Assembly (NCBI GenBank): GCA_003514205.1
Contig: DORQ01000139.1
Span: 2,954 to 12,677, forward strand
DNA from: Acidimicrobiaceae bacterium
GTDB taxonomy: Bacteria > Actinomycetota > Acidimicrobiia > Acidimicrobiales > Microtrichaceae
Length of the DNA: 9,724 bases
Direction: 5' to 3'
This document shows positions 5,967-9,724 of this stretch, piece by piece. Within the stretch, counting starts at the first letter, position 1. Each line of letters opens with the position of its first letter. The notes under the pieces are model-generated. The model saw only the letters and a list, made by a program, of their open reading frames with translations, had not been told where the DNA came from and searched no databases. Position numbers and translations under genes: made by a program.

Positions 5967-5989
5967 AGTGGGGAGTGAAAGTGGGGAGT
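5965..5989. repeat. Tandem 13-base duplication at the GT4 start codon
   Basis: AAAGTGGGGAGT occurs exactly at 5965-5976 and 5978-5989, a 13-base period. The first copy overlaps the TTG start codon of the leftward GT4. On the mRNA it reads as a doubled ACTCCCCACTTT, and the inner part (5970-5984) matches the leader motif of the GT2 gene at 3581-3596 except for one base. Confidence 0.8.
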
Positions 5990-6070
5990 ATGCGGGCCGT
6001 CGCTCTGGCGGAAACCTAGCGTAGTCTTGCGAGCCTTGACCCTAGTTTGCGTTGCTACAGATTGAGACAT
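5967..6070. promoter_or_regulatory. Divergent promoter region between GT4 (leftward) and flippase (rightward)
   Basis: This 104-base gap must start transcription of both flanking genes unless they are read from further away. Candidate elements are weak: TAGGTT on the - strand (6018-6013), which would give a leader of about 38 bases for the GT4, and TTGACC (6036-6041) and TAGTTT (6043-6048) on the + strand without proper spacing. I cannot assign a promoter with confidence. Confidence 0.4.
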
Positions 6071-7414
6071 ATGAGCGAACCCTCGCCAGGATCAGGTCGC
6101 GAGCCTGAGTCTGCGGAGACCCCATCGGCGCTGACCAATACCGCCATTGCTGGCGTGATGTTCATGGGACGCGCGGCGCTTGCGTTCGCCACGGTGATAC
6201 TCATCACTCGCGGTCTCAGCACAGCTGATCGAGGCAAGGTGGTGTACATCACAAATCTGGCCGGGTTGCTGAGCATGCTTGCCAGTGCTGGGATCGTGGC
6301 AAGCATCACGACGTTGTACTCGCAACGCCGAGTGGGACTGCTGGAGCTAGTTCGTGCAGCCTCGCGAGTTGGGCTCGTTGCCTCCGCTGTTGCGGCGATA
6401 CCAATGCTGATATTGGGTTACCTGAAACGAGACTCCATTCAGCTCTCGAATCTGAGCTGGCTGCTCGTGCTGGTGGCGCTCGGTTCGCTTGTCGAATTCG
6501 CAAATCGATCGCAGGTAGCAAGCCTTGCGAATCGGATCTCGCTCGTAGCTGTGAGTGCGCTCGCTGGTTCGCTCCTCTATCTCATCTGGAGCGCCATCGA
6601 GGTGTCCAACAAGTCGATTTCGGTTCACTCCAACATTGTTGGCTGGTCAATTTCGGCCATCGTGCCGGTGGCCTTGATCGGTGTTCGCCGACGTTGGCTC
6701 ACCTCAGGCGAGGTTCCACTACAGCAGGTCCGCACAGAGCTCCTTTCAGCGACATTGAGGAGCAACCTTGCCAGTTTGGCGGTATTAGTCATCTGGAAGT
6801 TGGATGTGGTGCTGGTTGAAGCAGCCCGCGGATTTGACGAATTGGGGCTGTACTCGACGGCAGTGGCGGTGGCTGAAATGGTGATGGTGGCAGCAATTGC
6901 TGTTCGATCGGCGATGCTGGCGCATCACGCGGAGCCTGACGCCGTGCTCGTGCCTCGACTGGCCCGTGTTTCGCGCGTGGCCCTCGCTGGAGCGTCGCTG
7001 ATTGGGGTTGCTGTCGCCGTTGTGGGGTCATTGCTGATGCCCATCGTGTTTGGGGCAGAGTACGGCGAAGCTCGCTGGGCGCTGGTCCTGCTCATTCCAG
7101 GGGTTGTCGCACTCGTTTCCCACTTCCCACTGTTCGACTTCCTCATCGCTCGGGGATACACACGAGAATTGACGGTGTTGGGTGGCAGCGCGTTGGCGCT
7201 GAACCTGATTGGCAATGTGGTTCTTCTGCAGTTCTTCAACTTCAATGCAGCGTCAGTGGTATCGACCCTCACCTACGCGCTGGTGCTGGGCGGTTGTGTG
7301 CGAATGTTCGCCAAACATGGATCATTGAACGCCCGCGAGGTACTGCTGATCGGGGCCGATGACCTACGAATGGTCCGATCCTTGGTACCAATCGGGAGGC
7401 GGGCGCCGAAGTGA
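6071..7414 (+). CDS. Wzx-like polysaccharide flippase (MOP superfamily)
   Basis: A 447-residue polytopic protein whose hydrophobic segments suggest about 12 membrane helices, normal for Wzx/MurJ-type lipid-linked oligosaccharide flippases. Typical features are the N-terminal amphipathic start TAIAGVMFMGRAALAFATVILITRGLSTADRGKVVY (24-59), close to the LGPxxRG pattern of the family, and the central repeat IWKLDVVLVEAARGFDELGLYSTAVAVAEMV (241-271), like the usual D-x-hydrophobic ... vGxYs pattern. It probably moves undecaprenyl-linked glycan units to the outer face. A disordered stretch rich in Ser, Pro and Glu (residues 2-19) precedes the first helix. ATG 6071 is preferred over an in-frame TTG at 6047; the ribosome site is weak (TTGAGA). 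The gene faces away from the leftward GT4 and is followed by the DUF2142 gene on the same strand after 140 bases. The superfamily is well supported; the substrate is unknown. Confidence 0.85.
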   Translation: MSEPSPGSGREPESAETPSALTNTAIAGVMFMGRAALAFATVILITRGLSTADRGKVVYITNLAGLLSMLASAGIVASITTLYSQRRVGLLELVRAASRVGLVASAVAAIPMLILGYLKRDSIQLSNLSWLLVLVALGSLVEFANRSQVASLANRISLVAVSALAGSLLYLIWSAIEVSNKSISVHSNIVGWSISAIVPVALIGVRRRWLTSGEVPLQQVRTELLSATLRSNLASLAVLVIWKLDVVLVEAARGFDELGLYSTAVAVAEMVMVAAIAVRSAMLAHHAEPDAVLVPRLARVSRVALAGASLIGVAVAVVGSLLMPIVFGAEYGEARWALVLLIPGVVALVSHFPLFDFLIARGYTRELTVLGGSALALNLIGNVVLLQFFNFNAASVVSTLTYALVLGGCVRMFAKHGSLNAREVLLIGADDLRMVRSLVPIGRRAPK

Positions 7415-7471
7415 GAGAGCGCCACCACTCCTCTGGCACAGCCGCGGGCAACGGCGCTGGGGGTCCACGAG

Positions 7472-7513
7472 CGAACACTCTGGTGGGTTGGCATGCCAGC
7501 GCAGGAGTGTTCG
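7472..7513. repeat. 9-base inverted repeat with nested palindrome, flippase-DUF2142 gap
   Basis: CGAACACTC (7472-7480) and GAGTGTTCG (7505-7513) are exact inverted arms around a 24-base loop that itself contains the 10-base palindrome TGGCATGCCA (7489-7498). The outer stem can be lengthened by GAGC (7469-7472) pairing with GCTC (7517-7520) past a three-base bulge. There is no T-run after it, so it is not a standard terminator. It lies 41 bases before the DUF2142 start and could be an operator, an RNA leader structure, or a processing site between the two membrane-protein genes. Confidence 0.7.
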
Positions 7514-7542
7514 ATTGCTCATGCTCGCCGGTCCGATGGCAG

Positions 7543-7548
7543 TAAGGT
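7543..7548 (+). promoter_or_regulatory. TAAGGT before the DUF2142 start: ribosome site or leaderless -10
   Basis: The AAGG inside this hexamer lies at workable Shine-Dalgarno distance (seven bases) from the GTG at 7555. The full TAAGGT also fits the actinobacterial -10 pattern TANNNT six bases before the start codon, which would give a leaderless transcript. There is no clear -35. The two readings cannot be separated by sequence alone. Confidence 0.4.
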
Positions 7549-7554
7549 CGCACA

Positions 7555-9123
7555 GTGTCTCAAGAAGATTTCGCCGAGCCGCGACCTGAGCCAATTCAGC
7601 CAGAGGATGAGTCACCAAGTCAGGAGCCCACGTTGGCCTCGCCAGCTGATGCCTCGGTGATTCCGACGCCTGCTGGCCCCGAGGGAGCATCGTTGGTTCG
7701 GCGAGTATGGCGGAGGGCGATTTCAGATTCAGCAACGGTATGGTTTGTGGCGGTTGCTGTTCCCTTCGGGCTGCTGTTCGCCCTCACGATTCCACCAAGC
7801 CAAGGGATAGATGAGTCCTCCCACTTCTTCAGGGCGTGGTTCGTCTCCACCGGAGATGTCGTGGCTCAGTCGAAGACGGATGAAACAACCCGTCTTCGTC
7901 ATGCGGGAGGAGAGATCGACCCATGTGTTGTGTCCTACATCTCGGGGTTTCAAGACAAGGCGTACTCTCCCGATGACTACTCGATTCGCTCCTATTGGAC
8001 CCAGCGCGACACCTGCGGTATTTCGCCATCGACCTGGTACAACGCCGACGCGGCAGCAAACTATCCGCCCGCGGCGTATTTCCCCCAAGCGGTCGCAATT
8101 GCCGCCTCACGTGCAGTAGGTGCTCCGTTGGCCTGGAGCTTCTTCCTAGGTCGACTAGCAGGACTCGTTGCGTTCGTCCTGTTGGGGGCGATTGGCATTC
8201 ATCTGTTGCCCCTGGGCAAAGGGGCCCTCATGGTGATTGGGCTCCTACCGACGTCGATCATGAGTGCCGCAACCTACAACGCTGACATGACCAGCATCGG
8301 CCTCGCCATGTTTGGGGTGGGACTTGTCGGGCACTGCATCAGTGTTAAGACCATTTCGGTTCGTAGCCTGGTTGCGCTCTCGGCAACGTTCGGGCTCCTT
8401 GGTGCAATCAAGCCTCCCTATGCCGTTCTGAGTCTGGTGGCGCTACTTATCCCGTGGCTTCCAGGCGCTAGCTGGATCCGAGCATTTCTCACTCGCTGTG
8501 TAGTTCCTTTGGCGGCGGGGTGCCTGTCAGGGCTGTGGCTCGTGGTTGGCTCTGCGCCCGCTGAACCCGCTGTCTTTCGCTCCGACATCGATCACGCGGA
8601 GCAGGCACGCTTCATTCTTGGACATCCCTTGAGCTTCCTTGCGACTGTGGCGAGGACGCTGACGGCTGCCGGGCCGCAGTCCTACACGCTCCGCGGAGCG
8701 ATCGGATCATTTGGGATGGGGCGTTTCAACGGTCGCTCCAATGACGTTGTTGCGCCGTTGGGGCTCCTCGTGGTGGCTGCGATGACCTTTGCGGTGGCGT
8801 TCCGGGCAGACCTTGCGGAGCCGAAAATCAACCAGTCCAGATGGCGAGGATTCGTAGGCGTCAGTGGCCCGCTGGCAGTTGGCGCTGCAGGATTGGTGAT
8901 GGTGTACGCCGCGATGTATCTCATCTGGTCACCGGTTGGGTCGCCCTACGTGCTTGACGTTCAGGGCCGATACCTTCTCCCAGTTGCCTGTGTCGTGGCC
9001 CTGATTCCGCCGCTCACGAGATTTCGCAAGAGTTCGACCTCTCGGAAAATGAACTGGATTGGGCTCACTGCCGCAGCAGTGTTGCTCTATGCCGTGGGCA
9101 AGTCATTCTTGATCTTCTACTAA
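7555..9123 (+). CDS. DUF2142 family polytopic membrane protein, putative GT-C-like glycosyltransferase
   Basis: A 522-residue membrane protein matching DUF2142. After a soluble, acidic, Pro/Glu/Ser-rich N-terminal tail (about 1-48), the first helix (about 61-80) leads into PPSQGIDESSHFFRAW (80-95). The Asp-Glu and His there form the acidic motif expected in the first outer loop of GT-C-like enzymes. Other family features are NYPPAAYFPQAVAI (169-182), NADMTSIGLAMFG (242-254), AIKPPYA (284-290) and VQGRYLLPV (469-477). About ten or more helices are likely. The long loop at about 96-170 holds Cys124 and Cys154, which could form a disulfide outside the cell. Family members sit in surface-glycan clusters and are thought to resemble enzymes using polyprenyl-phosphate sugars, but no reaction is established to my knowledge. 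Its neighbours, a flippase and a GT2 of the lipid-phosphate-sugar type, fit that idea. GTG 7555 is the start. Its TAA overlaps the stop of the convergent GT4. Confidence 0.85.
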   Translation: MSQEDFAEPRPEPIQPEDESPSQEPTLASPADASVIPTPAGPEGASLVRRVWRRAISDSATVWFVAVAVPFGLLFALTIPPSQGIDESSHFFRAWFVSTGDVVAQSKTDETTRLRHAGGEIDPCVVSYISGFQDKAYSPDDYSIRSYWTQRDTCGISPSTWYNADAAANYPPAAYFPQAVAIAASRAVGAPLAWSFFLGRLAGLVAFVLLGAIGIHLLPLGKGALMVIGLLPTSIMSAATYNADMTSIGLAMFGVGLVGHCISVKTISVRSLVALSATFGLLGAIKPPYAVLSLVALLIPWLPGASWIRAFLTRCVVPLAAGCLSGLWLVVGSAPAEPAVFRSDIDHAEQARFILGHPLSFLATVARTLTAAGPQSYTLRGAIGSFGMGRFNGRSNDVVAPLGLLVVAAMTFAVAFRADLAEPKINQSRWRGFVGVSGPLAVGAAGLVMVYAAMYLIWSPVGSPYVLDVQGRYLLPVACVVALIPPLTRFRKSSTSRKMNWIGLTAAAVLLYAVGKSFLIFY

Positions 9124-9724
9124 CGGCCACGGTTGTTGTGGTCTGCGAGCAGTTCGATTCCATGGAGTGTGCGTTCAGCAAAGGAAGCCATGGAGAACTG
9201 GACGAGGTGCTCGCTCGTTCGACTCCGTCGATCGAGTTCGGACAGCAGAGCCTCCTCAGTGCCATCGCGTCGTGCATCAAAGAGAGTGAATTCGTCACGT
9301 AAGGCCGCAGCAAGAGATTGCGGTTCCCGTGTGGGTAGCAACGATCCACAGGCCCCCAACGTGGAGCTCGTGGCTCCCACATTGGTGGCGACCACGCGGC
9401 AACCGTGTGCGAGCGCCTCGACGATTGGAACACAGAACCCCTCGTGTGCCGAGGCTGATACGAAGAGGTCGGCCCAGTGGTAGTCCTTAATGAGTGCTTC
9501 GTCGTCGTGGTCGAGGCAGAATGCGACCTGGTCCTCAAGTTCGTTCTCCGCGATGAACTTCGTGAGCTTGTTGAGATATCCACTCGGCGAATGTCGATCG
9601 GTTCCAACGATTCGTAGGGAAACGCGGTGTAGGCATTCGCGAGGCAAGAGGGCGATTGCATCGAGGATGAGGTCGTGGCCCTTCGCTGGTACCAACCGGC
9701 CCACTACCAGAATTCGCAGATCCG
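9120..9724 (-). CDS. GT4 family glycosyltransferase, N-terminus cut off by window edge
   Basis: The visible 200 residues are the C-terminal donor-binding half of a retaining GT-B enzyme. The frame stays open to the right edge and reads DLRILVVGRLVPAKGHDLIL from the first complete codon. This is the normal start of a GT4 C-terminal domain, so the GTG at 9704 is internal and the true start lies outside the window. The signature ASAHEGFCVPIVEAL carries the EX7E pair (Glu of EGFC and Glu of VEAL), with Cys where Gly is commonest in EGFG. The usual GT4 length of 350-400 residues implies about half is missing. It probably adds one sugar of the glycan unit; donor and acceptor are unknown. It is convergent with the DUF2142 gene, the two stop codons sharing bases. 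Confidence 0.93.
   Translation of the reverse strand, partial: DLRILVVGRLVPAKGHDLILDAIALLPRECLHRVSLRIVGTDRHSPSGYLNKLTKFIAENELEDQVAFCLDHDDEALIKDYHWADLFVSASAHEGFCVPIVEALAHGCRVVATNVGATSSTLGACGSLLPTREPQSLAAALRDEFTLFDARRDGTEEALLSELDRRSRTSEHLVQFSMASFAERTLHGIELLADHNNRGR

Noticed and set aside
7415..7554. A small gene between the flippase and DUF2142
   Set aside because: Frames across the gap are shadows of the neighbours and would be interrupted by the inverted repeat; no coding signal was seen.
9065..9661. 198-codon frame on the - strand overlapping the last GT4
   Set aside because: Ser/Arg/Thr-rich out-of-frame translation of the GT4 gene, with no domain features.
9702..9704. GTG at 9704 as the start of the last GT4
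   Set aside because: The frame continues to the window edge with family sequence (DLRILVVGRLVP), so this Val codon is internal.
1..9724. Defence system, CRISPR array, insertion sequence or prophage genes
   Set aside because: Every gene of credible length is a glycan biosynthesis or membrane protein; no spaced repeats, transposase, integrase or nuclease motifs were found.

Overview
This window is a stretch of a cell-surface glycan biosynthesis locus, most likely from a high-G+C Gram-positive bacterium (Actinomycetota). The evidence is indirect: G+C-rich codons, frequent GTG or TTG starts, a long-form RmlA, an RmlC subtype I associate with actinobacteria, and a DUF2142 membrane protein beside GT4 glycosyltransferases. 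I cannot name the species. There are no rRNA or tRNA genes, insertion sequences, integrases or CRISPR arrays. Coding density is very high, and the longest stretch without a gene is about 170 bases.

Layout. Positions 1-3576 are one leftward gene run, read in the order GT2 glycosyltransferase, DUF2304 small membrane protein, rmlA, rmlC, rmlB, with rmlB cut off by the left edge. GT2 and DUF2304 overlap by 13 bases and are probably translationally coupled. To the right the strands alternate: a rightward GT4 (3749-4873), a leftward GT4 (4896-5966), a rightward Wzx-like flippase (6071-7414), a rightward DUF2142 polytopic protein (7555-9123), and a leftward GT4 (9120 to beyond 9724) cut off by the right edge. 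Its stop codon overlaps that of the DUF2142 gene.

How the genes work together. RmlA and RmlB make dTDP-4-keto-6-deoxy-glucose from glucose-1-phosphate, and RmlC epimerises it. The usual last enzyme of dTDP-L-rhamnose synthesis, RmlD, is not in the window. The GT2 is of the dolichyl/polyprenyl-phosphate mannosyltransferase type and may make a lipid-linked sugar at the membrane with help from DUF2304. The three GT4 enzymes are candidates for assembling a repeat unit on a lipid carrier, the flippase for moving it across the membrane, and the DUF2142 protein for an outer-face glycosyl transfer. No polymerase, ligase or priming transferase is recognisable here.

I did not find an unmistakably new system. 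The best leads are: the GT2/DUF2304 pair as a possible bacterial counterpart of DPM1 with its small anchor subunit; an RmlC that lacks two usual substrate-binding residues; a four-copy 14-base repeat between rmlA and rmlC; a pyrimidine-rich motif shared by the leaders of two leftward genes that lack a Shine-Dalgarno sequence; and a long inverted repeat with a nested palindrome ahead of the DUF2142 gene.
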